Shown here piece after piece: positions 1 through 6,499 of a DNA stretch of 6,504 nt. The notes under the pieces are model-generated. The model was given only the letters and a program-made list of their open reading frames with translations, was not told the origin of the DNA and searched no databases. Position 1 is the stretch's first letter. The number at the start of each line of letters is the position of its first letter. Origin of the DNA: RGIG8700 sp964568815 (lineage in GTDB: Bacteria; Bacillota; Clostridia; RGIG6154). Where the stretch lies: NCBI GenBank assembly GCA_964568815.1, contig CAZMRY010000077.1, forward strand, positions 1 to 6,504. Direction: 5' to 3'. The position numbers were made by a program, and so were the translations under genes.

Positions 1-1346
1 ATTCCCTGTGCCATCATAGCATTAGCAACCTTCTTAAAGCCTGCAATGTTAGCACCTGCAATAAGGTCATAGCCAAGACCGTATTCTTCAGCAGCTTCAA
101 CTGAAACTTTGTGAATGTTGAACATAATCTGTTTAAGTTTTGCGTCAACTTCTTCTTCTGTCCAGCTGTATCTCATTGAGTTCTGAGCCATCTCAAGTGC
201 TGATACTGCAACACCGCCTGCGTTAACTGCTTTTGCTGGTCCGATAATTGCACCTGAAGCCTTGATAACTTCAATACCTTCAGCTGTTGTTGGCATATTA
301 GCAACTTCGATATAGTATTTTACGCCGTTAGCAACGATTTTAGCTGCTTCTTCTGCATTGATTTCGTTCTGTGTAGCAGATGGCATACAAATGTCAACCT
401 TCTGTTCCCATGGCTTTTTGCCTGCAAAGAACTGGCAACCGAATTTTTCAGCATAATCCTGAGCACGGTCTCTGCCTGATGCTCTCATCTCTAACATATA
501 ATCGAATTTTTCTTTTGTTGTAACACCTTCAGGGTCATAGACATAACCATCAGGACCTGAGATTGTAACAACTTTGCCCCCAAGCTCTGCAACCTTCTGG
601 CAAACACCCCATGCAACATTACCAAAGCCTGAAACTGCAACAGTTTTTCCTTCAAATGTGTCGCCTTCATGCTTTAATACTTCGTTTGCATAATATGTAG
701 CACCAAAGCCTGTAGCTTCAGGTCTGATTAAAGATCCGCCGTAATCGAGACCTTTACCTGTAAGTACGCCGTTTTCCCAGCAAGCTTTAATTCTCTTATA
801 CTGACCGTAAAGGTAACCGATTTCTCTTGCACCTACACCGATATCGCCTGCAGGAACATCAACATCAGGACCGATATGTCTGTAAAGCTCTGTCATAAAT
901 GCCTGACAGAATCTCATAATTTCTCCGTCGCTCTTACCTCTTGGGTCAAAATCACTGCCACCCTTACCGCCTCCGATAGGAAGACCTGTTAAGCTGTTTT
1001 TAAATGTCTGTTCAAAACCAAGGAATTTAATAATACCAAGGTAAACAGATGGGTGGAAACGAAGTCCTCCTTTGTATGGTCCGATAGCACCATTAAACTG
1101 TACTCTGAAACCACGGTTAACCTGAACCTTGCCGTTATCGTCTACCCATGAAACTCTGAAAGAGATTGTTCTTTCAGGTTCAACCATTCTTTCAATAAGA
1201 CCTGCTTTTTCGTATTCAGGATGAGCTGCAATAACAGGTTCGATTGACTCTAACACTTCTTTAACTGCCTGATGAAATTCAGGTTCTGCCGCATTTCTTG
1301 CGATAACCTTTTCCATCACATCGTTGAGATACTGACTCTTAAACAT
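1..1346 (-). CDS. gdhA: Glutamate dehydrogenase, hexameric class, probably NAD-dependent (3' end cut by window)
   Basis: Catalyses reversible oxidative deamination of glutamate to 2-oxoglutarate and ammonia in the cytosol. My reverse-strand translation from ATG at 1346-1344 gives 448 uninterrupted codons ending MMAQG plus two bases of the next codon. Family members are about 447-450 residues, so only a few codons are missing. Visible motifs: YKGGLRFH with K92, K116, PIGGGKGG with K128, and VPAGDIGVG with D168. These match K89, K113, K125 and the catalytic D165 of the C. symbiosum enzyme with a constant +3 offset; R208 and S382 match its other glutamate-binding residues. The Rossmann loop GFGNVA lies near residues 240-245. 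F241, P265 and D266 correspond to the NAD-type residues of the clostridial enzyme rather than the Ser-rich NADP type of E. coli. A weak Shine-Dalgarno-like AAAGAAGTG (1354-1362) lies 7 nt upstream of the start. The family call is very secure; the coenzyme call is inference. Confidence 0.97.
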   Translation of the reverse strand, partial: MFKSQYLNDVMEKVIARNAAEPEFHQAVKEVLESIEPVIAAHPEYEKAGLIERMVEPERTISFRVSWVDDNGKVQVNRGFRVQFNGAIGPYKGGLRFHPSVYLGIIKFLGFEQTFKNSLTGLPIGGGKGGSDFDPRGKSDGEIMRFCQAFMTELYRHIGPDVDVPAGDIGVGAREIGYLYGQYKRIKACWENGVLTGKGLDYGGSLIRPEATGFGATYYANEVLKHEGDTFEGKTVAVSGFGNVAWGVCQKVAELGGKVVTISGPDGYVYDPEGVTTKEKFDYMLEMRASGRDRAQDYAEKFGCQFFAGKKPWEQKVDICMPSATQNEINAEEAAKIVANGVKYYIEVANMPTTAEGIEVIKASGAIIGPAKAVNAGGVAVSALEMAQNSMRYSWTEEEVDAKLKQIMFNIHKVSVEAAEEYGLGYDLIAGANIAGFKKVANAMMAQG

Positions 1347-1384
1347 TTTAGTTCACTTCTTTCTTTAAAAATAAATGATAATAT

Positions 1385-1413
1385 ATTATACAACGATTTT
1401 TTTTTAATAGCAA
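1385..1413 (-). promoter_or_regulatory. Predicted sigma-A promoter of the glutamate dehydrogenase gene
   Basis: Read on the minus strand, a -35 box TTGCTA (1413-1408) is followed after exactly 17 bp by a perfect -10 box TATAAT (1390-1385). The start of transcription would fall near 1377-1379, giving a leader of about 32 nt before the ATG at 1346. The spacer holds a run of nine A on this strand, which may bend the DNA. Confidence 0.75.
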
Positions 1414-1415
1414 TA

Positions 1416-1451
1416 CTTTTTGAAAAAAATAATGAAAATTCTGTCAAAAAG
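1416..1451. repeat. Inverted repeat upstream of the glutamate dehydrogenase -35 box
   Basis: Perfect 8-bp arms CTTTTTGA (1416-1423) and TCAAAAAG (1444-1451) are separated by 20 bp. The near arm sits 2 bp from the gdhA -35 box, and the centre is about 55 bp upstream of the predicted gdhA start, a position typical of activator sites. The arms are simple in composition, so chance is possible in such AT-rich DNA. Confidence 0.35.
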
Positions 1452-1493
1452 GGGGTAGAAAATGTTGGAAAAATAATTTTTTTGCAAAAACCA

Positions 1494-1522
1494 TTGACAA
1501 CTTCTTGCAAAACTGTTATAGT
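1494..1522 (+). promoter_or_regulatory. Predicted sigma-A promoter of the GntR/ABC operon
   Basis: A perfect -35 box TTGACA (1494-1499) and a -10 box TATAGT (1517-1522, five of six consensus bases) are separated by the ideal 17 bp. Transcription should start near 1529-1530, about 30 nt before the GTG start codon at 1560. A promoter this close to consensus suits a unit held off by a repressor. Confidence 0.8.
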
Positions 1523-1548
1523 TGTTATAGAACAGTTAGAACAGAAAG
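1513..1548. promoter_or_regulatory. Candidate autoregulatory operator of the YtrA-type repressor
   Basis: Four consecutive 9-bp units run from the -10 box into the leader. The first two (1513-1521, 1522-1530) share TGTTATAG; the last two (1531-1539, 1540-1548) both begin AACAG. CTGTT at 1513-1517 and AACAG at 1531-1535 form the ends of an imperfect 23-bp palindrome with seven of eleven pairs matching. The array covers the -10 box, the predicted start of transcription and the edge of the Shine-Dalgarno sequence. GntR regulators of this type commonly bind inverted repeats in their own promoters, so this is the obvious binding site; assignment to this repressor is inference. Confidence 0.6.
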
Positions 1549-1559
1549 GAGATGACATT

Positions 1560-1931
1560 GTGATTCAGCTTGATTATAGGGACCCGAGACCCGTGTATGA
1601 GCAGATTAAAGAAAAAATCAAGGAGCTTATAGTTGCAAAGGCACTTAAAGCTGAGGACAAGATTTTTTCGGTGAGAGAAATGTCCTCATATCTTACCATT
1701 AATCCCAACACAATTCTAAAAGCTTACAAGGAGCTTGAAACCGAGGGGTATATTTACTCCGTAAAAGGTAAGGGTTATTTTGTTGCAGACCGAAAATCTG
1801 TAGCAGAAGTAGTTGACAAAACACCTATTTATGCAAAAGTTGAAGAAAGCCTTAAAGAACTTTACTATTTAGGTGAAACTAAAGAAGAAGCAAGCAGACT
1901 GATAGAAAAAATATGGAAAGGAGAGATATAA
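1560..1931 (+). CDS. YtrA-type GntR-family transcriptional repressor
   Basis: Predicted DNA-binding regulator of its own operon, 123 aa, the short form typical of the YtrA subfamily. The start is GTG at 1560 because AGGAG at 1547-1551 lies 8 nt upstream; the open frame continues further 5' but would overlap the divergent gene and the promoter. The GntR winged helix-turn-helix fills about residues 10-76: a first helix after PVYEQI, the SVRE motif near 37-40, the recognition segment NPNTILKAYKELE (48-60), and the wing ending in KGKGYFV (69-75). No large ligand-binding domain follows. The remaining 47 or so residues are charged and helical, as in dimerising C-terminal helices of this subfamily. 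The usual Pro before SVRE is replaced by Phe (IFSVRE). Its stop is one base before the next start, so it is co-transcribed with the ABC genes. By analogy with Bacillus YtrA it should repress the transporter until envelope stress occurs; the inducer is unknown. Confidence 0.93.
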   Translation: MIQLDYRDPRPVYEQIKEKIKELIVAKALKAEDKIFSVREMSSYLTINPNTILKAYKELETEGYIYSVKGKGYFVADRKSVAEVVDKTPIYAKVEESLKELYYLGETKEEASRLIEKIWKGEI

Positions 1932-1932
1932 A

Positions 1933-2826
1933 TTGATTAAAACCAATAACCTTGTCAAATGCTTTGAAGCTGTTAAAGCACTTGACGGAATTTCCATCAA
2001 TGTTAAAAAAGGCTCTGTTTACGGTCTTGTTGGTCCTAACGGAGCAGGAAAAACAACTTTAATCAAAACCTTACTTGGTGTTTACAAGCCAAATAATGGA
2101 GAAATTGAAATAGACGGTATAAAGGATGCAGAAAATGAGGAGCTTAAACAGAGAATTGTTTATATAAGCGATGATTTATACTTTTATCCCACATATACAA
2201 TTAAGGATATGGCAAAATTTTATAAAAGCATCTACAAAAACTGGGATGACGAAACCTTTGAAAAGCTTAAATCTATCTTTAATATAGATGAAAAAAGAAA
2301 GGTTAAAAAGCTTTCAAAGGGTATGCAGAAACAGGTTGCATTCTGGCTTGGTCTTTGCACAAAGCCTGATATTATGATACTTGACGAGCCTGTTGACGGG
2401 CTTGACCCTGTTATGAGAAGAAGCACAATGAAGCTTGTGCTATCTGAGGTTGCATCAAGAGAAATGACAGTTCTTATTTCCTCTCACAATTTAAGAGAGC
2501 TTGAAGATGTGTGCGACTATGTGGGCATTATGCACAAAGGGAAAATCGTTATAGAAAAGGCTCTTGACGATATTAAGGGCAACATACACAAAATTCAGGT
2601 TGCATTCAAAGACGGTATGCCTGAAGACCTTGGCTCAAAGCTTGAAATCCTTAAGAGCGAAGTATTTGGCAGTGTATACAACATAATTGTAAAAGGAGAA
2701 AATGCATATGAAATTATCAGCTCATATGAGCCTTTGGTATGTGATGTTATTCCCCTTTCCCTTGAAGAAGTATTTATTTATGAGTTAGGAGGTATGGGAT
2801 ATGAATTTGAAAGTATCATTATTTAA
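1933..2826 (+). CDS. ABC transporter ATP-binding protein, YtrB/BcrA-like
   Basis: Cytoplasmic ATPase of 297 aa that should power the permease encoded next. Walker A GPNGAGKTT is at residues 34-42, the signature LSKGMQ at 127-132, Walker B IMILDEP at 147-153, the D-loop GLDP at 156-159 and the switch His at 185 in SSHNL. All catalytic elements are present. The Q-loop position reads YISDD (77-81), with Asp where Gln is usual; similar substitutions occur among YtrB-like ATPases. Residues about 210-297 form a C-terminal accessory region without recognised motifs. The start is TTG at 1933: AAAGGAG at 1917-1923 lies 9 nt upstream, and the next in-frame Met is residue 93, beyond Walker A. The 1-nt gap after the regulator and the 26-nt overlap with the permease indicate one mRNA with coupled translation. 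The transported substrate cannot be read from the sequence. Confidence 0.95.
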   Translation: MIKTNNLVKCFEAVKALDGISINVKKGSVYGLVGPNGAGKTTLIKTLLGVYKPNNGEIEIDGIKDAENEELKQRIVYISDDLYFYPTYTIKDMAKFYKSIYKNWDDETFEKLKSIFNIDEKRKVKKLSKGMQKQVAFWLGLCTKPDIMILDEPVDGLDPVMRRSTMKLVLSEVASREMTVLISSHNLRELEDVCDYVGIMHKGKIVIEKALDDIKGNIHKIQVAFKDGMPEDLGSKLEILKSEVFGSVYNIIVKGENAYEIISSYEPLVCDVIPLSLEEVFIYELGGMGYEFESIII

Positions 2827-4795
2827 TAAAAGCATATACAAAACAGATATGAAAAGATTCTGGATTGCAGCTCTGCTTTATGCTGTATTAACATTTTTCC
2901 TTGTGCCTTTTCAGTATATGGCAAGAAATTATCATATTATAAATACCATTCCTGAGAACTATCTTATGACATCCTTTGCAGGTAATACATATCCAGCCTT
3001 ATTTTTAGGTATGCTGTGCGGAGGGATTTTTGCACTTATGATATTTATGTATATAAATTCAACACCTGCAATCTCCTTTTACCACTCCCTCCCCTACAAA
3101 AGAACTACTATTTATTTTACAAAGCTTTTATCAGGAGTTACCCTTTTAACAATTCCTGTTCTTCTTAACCTTGCTATGCTTTTATGGGCAAAGGCATCGG
3201 GAACATACATACCTGCACATTATTCACATTTATTTATGTGGGCATATCTTCAGCTTGCATATTCGCTGATTGTATTTTTCGGAGTTTCCTTTGTAGCAAT
3301 GTTTACAGGCAATTTTATGTATCTTATTGCAGTTTCGGGAATATGTGTTTTAACTCCGCTTCTTACAATAACATTTACAGAATCCCTTTTATCACAGCAT
3401 CTGTATGGTTATGTAGGCTCTGTTGAACAGGCACTTAACTGGTTGTACCTTTTGCCGACTTACATGCTTACACCAAGAGCCTTTATATACCTTGCACTTG
3501 CAATATTGTTTATTATCTTTGGCTGTATTATTTACAACAAAAGAGACCTTGAGAAAAATGGAGAAGCGGTTGTTTTCAATAAAGCAAAGGTGTTTTTCCT
3601 TTACCTTGTGGCATTTCTTTGCGGTATTTTCAGCTACTGGTATTTCTCAGATCTCCTTGCAGACACTGTTCTCTGGATGCTTCCGTTCGGACTTGCAGGT
3701 ATTATGGGTGCGAATATGATAAACAAAAAGCAGGTAACTCTTAAAGGCTTTTTAAAGCCTGCCCTTATATATATAGCAGCAGTAATACTTTTATTTGTTT
3801 CTTTTGAGATTGACATTACAGGCTTTGAAAGAAGAATACCAAAGACAGAAGATGTAGAAGAAATATTTGTATCAATCCCTATGGTCGAAAACAACTACTC
3901 CGTAAGAGGTGCAGTATTCAGCTACAGAGATTACTACGACAAGGAAATCAAGAAAAACAGCATCAAAGATGAAGATGAAATCAAAAAGGTACTTGCTCTT
4001 CACAAGCACAAAATTGAAAACAGAGAGACTTCAACCGAACAGGGATATTTCGTAAATTTTGAGTATAAGCTTAAAAACGGGAAAACCCTTAAAAGAGGTT
4101 ATACAGTTTTCAGAAACGACGGCGATACTCTTGCAGAAGATGTGCTTATGCTTGAAAATATGAAAGCAAGAAGATTTCACAATTACAAGGACTCCTCTGT
4201 TAAATATCAGCATATTACAATTTCTCACAACTTTGTAAGCAAAGAGCTTGGGGTTTACCTTACAGGAAGTGAGGAGTTTGAGGCACTTAAAAATGCACTT
4301 CACGAGGATATTGAAAATATCCCCTACGAATATGACACAACCCTTTCCACAAACTTTTACGGAAGAAACGGAATGCAGCTTTCAATATATATTGAGCCTG
4401 ATGTTCAGGACTATATCGCTCAGACAGGTCTTGATGTAACCACTGTGGCGAGAACTGAAGAAAAGCCTTCTGTTGTTTATACATACGTCCTTTCAAAAGG
4501 TTTCCCGAGAACGAGGGCAATTCTTGAAGAAATGGGGCTTTATGAACTGATACCAAAGGCTCAGGATATAACAAGAATGTATTTAAGACAGTACGGTGAA
4601 AAGATTACAGTGGCAGAGGTTACAGAAAGGACAGATATAGAAAAGCTTTATGAGACCGCCTTAAGCTTTGACAATCTGCACAGCCCTTATACGGAAGAAA
4701 TTGTCAACATTGAGATAGATACAGAAAACCAAAGTTTTGAAATAAGTCTGCCACAGGAAATAATATCAGAAATATTCAATAAGTACATAAAATAA
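2801..4795 (+). CDS. ABC-2-like permease with large C-terminal soluble domain
   Basis: Membrane partner of the preceding ATPase, 664 aa. I count about nine hydrophobic segments, near residues 20-40, 65-86, 106-130, 145-170, 172-192, 227-246, 264-283, 288-306 and 319-337. Basic loops (around SLPYKR at 96-101, NKRDLEKNG at 246-254, INKKQ at 307-311) suit the cytoplasmic side, and the SLPYKR loop resembles the coupling region of ABC-2 permeases. By the positive-inside rule the C-terminal domain, about 341-664, would lie outside the membrane. It is hydrophilic, rich in Glu, Lys and Tyr, and has no motif I can assign. The layout resembles clostridial permeases carrying a DUF6449-type domain, but that name is from memory and unverified. 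The start is ATG at 2801, with AGGAGG at 2787-2792, 8 nt upstream; an ATG at 2794 is only 1 nt from this site. No second permease follows, so the protein may act as a homodimer. Confidence 0.88.
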   Translation: MNLKVSLFNKSIYKTDMKRFWIAALLYAVLTFFLVPFQYMARNYHIINTIPENYLMTSFAGNTYPALFLGMLCGGIFALMIFMYINSTPAISFYHSLPYKRTTIYFTKLLSGVTLLTIPVLLNLAMLLWAKASGTYIPAHYSHLFMWAYLQLAYSLIVFFGVSFVAMFTGNFMYLIAVSGICVLTPLLTITFTESLLSQHLYGYVGSVEQALNWLYLLPTYMLTPRAFIYLALAILFIIFGCIIYNKRDLEKNGEAVVFNKAKVFFLYLVAFLCGIFSYWYFSDLLADTVLWMLPFGLAGIMGANMINKKQVTLKGFLKPALIYIAAVILLFVSFEIDITGFERRIPKTEDVEEIFVSIPMVENNYSVRGAVFSYRDYYDKEIKKNSIKDEDEIKKVLALHKHKIENRETSTEQGYFVNFEYKLKNGKTLKRGYTVFRNDGDTLAEDVLMLENMKARRFHNYKDSSVKYQHITISHNFVSKELGVYLTGSEEFEALKNALHEDIENIPYEYDTTLSTNFYGRNGMQLSIYIEPDVQDYIAQTGLDVTTVARTEEKPSVVYTYVLSKGFPRTRAILEEMGLYELIPKAQDITRMYLRQYGEKITVAEVTERTDIEKLYETALSFDNLHSPYTEEIVNIEIDTENQSFEISLPQEIISEIFNKYIK

Positions 4796-4827
4796 GAGAA
4801 ACTTTTCACTTTCTTTAATAAAAAAGC

Positions 4828-4855
4828 TTGCATTTCTGTTCACTTATGATATAAT
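4828..4855 (+). promoter_or_regulatory. Predicted extended -10 promoter of the lipoprotein gene
   Basis: A perfect -10 box TATAAT (4850-4855) is preceded by an extended -10 TG at 4847-4848, with a weak -35 TTGCAT (4828-4833) 16 bp upstream. Transcription would start near 4861-4863. I see no terminator between the permease stop at 4795 and this promoter, so some read-through from the upstream operon is possible. Confidence 0.75.
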
Positions 4856-4866
4856 AAAGGTATCAT
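4846..4866. repeat. Inverted repeat over the -10 box and start of the lipoprotein gene
   Basis: Perfect 6-bp arms ATGATA (4846-4851) and TATCAT (4861-4866) are separated by 9 bp. They cover the extended -10 box and the likely start of transcription, where a bound repressor would block the polymerase. No regulator gene lies beside it. The left arm partly overlaps consensus promoter bases, so coincidence is possible. Confidence 0.4.
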
Positions 4867-4889
4867 CAAAAAAGAAAGGAACGAAAAAG

Positions 4890-6428
4890 ATGAAAAAATT
4901 TTTAGCACTTATGCTTGTTGCTGTTATGATGCTCTCATTCGCAGCTTGCGGTAACAATGCAGAAACAGTAGAAACAGACCTTTCTAAACCTATTACTTTA
5001 AACTGGATTATGCCAGGCCCTGGTATCCAGACAGATTCAGAAATGGTTTGGAACAAATTTAATGAAGAACTGCACAAAATTGAAGGCTTTGAAAACGTAA
5101 CAGTTAAAATCGAAGTTATTCCTATGGCTGACTATGTTCAGAAGATTATGCTTATGCAGACTTCAGGCGAAAAAATGGATTTACTCCAGACATATCAGCT
5201 TGACTATGCTCAGGAATTCAGAAACGGTACAATCCAGGATATGACTCCTTACATAGAAAAGTATGCAAAAGATGCTCTTGCTGAAATCCCTGAATGGGTT
5301 ATTGAAATGGGTAAGGTTGACGGTGCTCAGGCTATTTTCCCTAACTATCAGAAAATGACTTCAGCTCCTTATTATATGACAATTCCTGCCGACCTTGCTC
5401 AGTATGCAGATGTTGATGCTATGACAGAAACATTTAAGAAGGATAAAGAAAACAACTATGCTCCAACAGCAGAATCTATTGCTCTTGTAGAAGATTACCT
5501 TTCAAAGGTTGCAGCAGCAGGTAAAATCGGTAAAGGTTATACAGGCGGCTGGCAGGCAAGAGGTAAAGAAACCTTATATGCAAACTTCCAGTATTATTAT
5601 GAAGACCCTGAAATGAAGATTTTCCACGCTCATCTTGATGACCAGCAGCAGACTCTCTGGAGAATTAAGAAAGACTTCTTTAATAAAGGCTATGTAAGAA
5701 AAGACGCTCTTTCTGCAAAGGCTGCTGACTTTGACGGTGTTGTAGACGGTAATGTTGTATGGACATCACAGAACTGGACAGGTAAGTTTGAACCATTCGC
5801 AGGTGACAAAACTCACAAAGTTGATGTTCTCCAGATTCCTGTTATCGACCATTTCTTTGTTGGTTACAAGCCTGCAGCAGGCGGTTTAGCAATTCCTGTA
5901 AATTCAGAATATCCTGATGTTGCTGCTATGCTTATCAACCTTATGAACTCAAAGAAGGGTATCGAACTTTACAACCTTTTAGTTTACGGTATTGAAGGTG
6001 TTCACTACACAGTAGATAAAGAACTTGAAGGCGGTGATAAGTTAATCACACCAAAGGATTATCCTGAAGAAGGTAACTCATCATCAGCATACGGTCTCCA
6101 GAAGTGGATTGTTGGTAATGCTAAAAACGCATACCTCACTTCAAACCAGAAAGAAGATTTCAAACAGGTTGTTTATGAATTTATGAACGAAGGCGAAAAT
6201 ACTGTAGTATCTCCTCTTATGGGATTTGCTCTCGACGCAACATCAATCGACACTAAGGTTAGCCAGGTAAAAGCAGTTGCTTCAGAATATGGCAGCCCAA
6301 TCGGTTCAGGTGCAGCAGATACAGAAAATTTAATTGCTGAAATGACAGTTAAATACGAACAGGCAGGCGTTAATGATATAATCGCTGAAATGCAGGCACA
6401 GGTTGATGCATTCGTTGCCAGCAAATAA
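4890..6428 (+). CDS. ABC sugar-type solute-binding lipoprotein, DUF3502/LplA-like
   Basis: Predicted membrane-anchored binding protein that captures a solute outside the cell for an ABC importer, 512 aa. It opens with a lipoprotein signal peptide: KK at 2-3, a hydrophobic core at 4-15, and a lipobox ending SFAAC with the lipidated Cys at 20 (Phe at -3 is less usual than Leu). Mature regions such as NWIMPGPG and the long alpha/beta body fit family 1 extracellular solute-binding proteins. The C-terminus from SPLMGFALD (about 441) through AGVNDIIAEMQAQVDAF resembles the DUF3502 tail of LplA-like proteins that work with LplB/LplC permeases. The start is ATG at 4890, with AAAGGA at 4875-4880, 9 nt upstream. 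It has its own promoter and terminator; no permease or ATPase partner for it is visible, and the neighbouring exporter-like genes are a different class. The substrate is unknown; oligosaccharides are usual for relatives. Confidence 0.9.
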   Translation: MKKFLALMLVAVMMLSFAACGNNAETVETDLSKPITLNWIMPGPGIQTDSEMVWNKFNEELHKIEGFENVTVKIEVIPMADYVQKIMLMQTSGEKMDLLQTYQLDYAQEFRNGTIQDMTPYIEKYAKDALAEIPEWVIEMGKVDGAQAIFPNYQKMTSAPYYMTIPADLAQYADVDAMTETFKKDKENNYAPTAESIALVEDYLSKVAAAGKIGKGYTGGWQARGKETLYANFQYYYEDPEMKIFHAHLDDQQQTLWRIKKDFFNKGYVRKDALSAKAADFDGVVDGNVVWTSQNWTGKFEPFAGDKTHKVDVLQIPVIDHFFVGYKPAAGGLAIPVNSEYPDVAAMLINLMNSKKGIELYNLLVYGIEGVHYTVDKELEGGDKLITPKDYPEEGNSSSAYGLQKWIVGNAKNAYLTSNQKEDFKQVVYEFMNEGENTVVSPLMGFALDATSIDTKVSQVKAVASEYGSPIGSGAADTENLIAEMTVKYEQAGVNDIIAEMQAQVDAFVASK

Positions 6429-6438
6429 ATAAACCTTT

Positions 6439-6466
6439 AAAAGACCTCGTTATGAGGTCTTTTTTT
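6439..6466 (+). terminator. Intrinsic terminator after the lipoprotein gene
   Basis: A perfect 10-bp stem AAAAGACCTC (6439-6448) and GAGGTCTTTT (6454-6463) with a 5-nt loop GTTAT runs into a T tract ending at 6466, just 10 bp after the stop codon. The A-run on the left arm gives it some capacity to terminate from the opposite strand too. Confidence 0.93.
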
Positions 6467-6467
6467 C

Positions 6468-6499
6468 TTGACTGAAAAGCAGAAATATGATACTATAAT
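6468..6499 (+). promoter_or_regulatory. Possible promoter for a gene beyond the right edge
   Basis: A perfect -10 box TATAAT lies at 6494-6499. The best -35 match, TTGACT at 6468-6473, is 20 bp away, longer than ideal; a weaker CTGAAA at 6472-6477 gives 16 bp. The position just after a terminator supports a new transcription unit, but its gene is not in the window. Confidence 0.5.

Noticed and set aside
1451..1475. G-run followed by a short ATG reading frame of four codons, resembling a leader peptide
   Set aside because: It lies upstream of the predicted operon promoter, so it would not be transcribed from it. Four codons are easily found by chance.
1272..1559. Open 5' extension of the regulator reading frame, giving 219 aa
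   Set aside because: It would overlap the divergent gdhA start and run through the operon promoter and operator. The GTG at 1560 has a well-spaced Shine-Dalgarno sequence and gives the normal length for the family.
3184..3719. Two overlapping plus-strand reading frames of 80 and 98 codons inside the permease gene
   Set aside because: They are out of frame with a well-supported membrane protein, lack good ribosome-binding sites and have no family features.
3745..3760. Palindrome AGGCTTT-TT-AAAGCCT
   Set aside because: It lies in the middle of the permease coding sequence, its 2-nt loop is too small for a good hairpin, and no T tract follows.
4796..4889. Possible terminator between the permease and the lipoprotein gene
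   Set aside because: I found no stable GC-containing stem followed by a T run; the spacer holds only the promoter and its inverted repeat.
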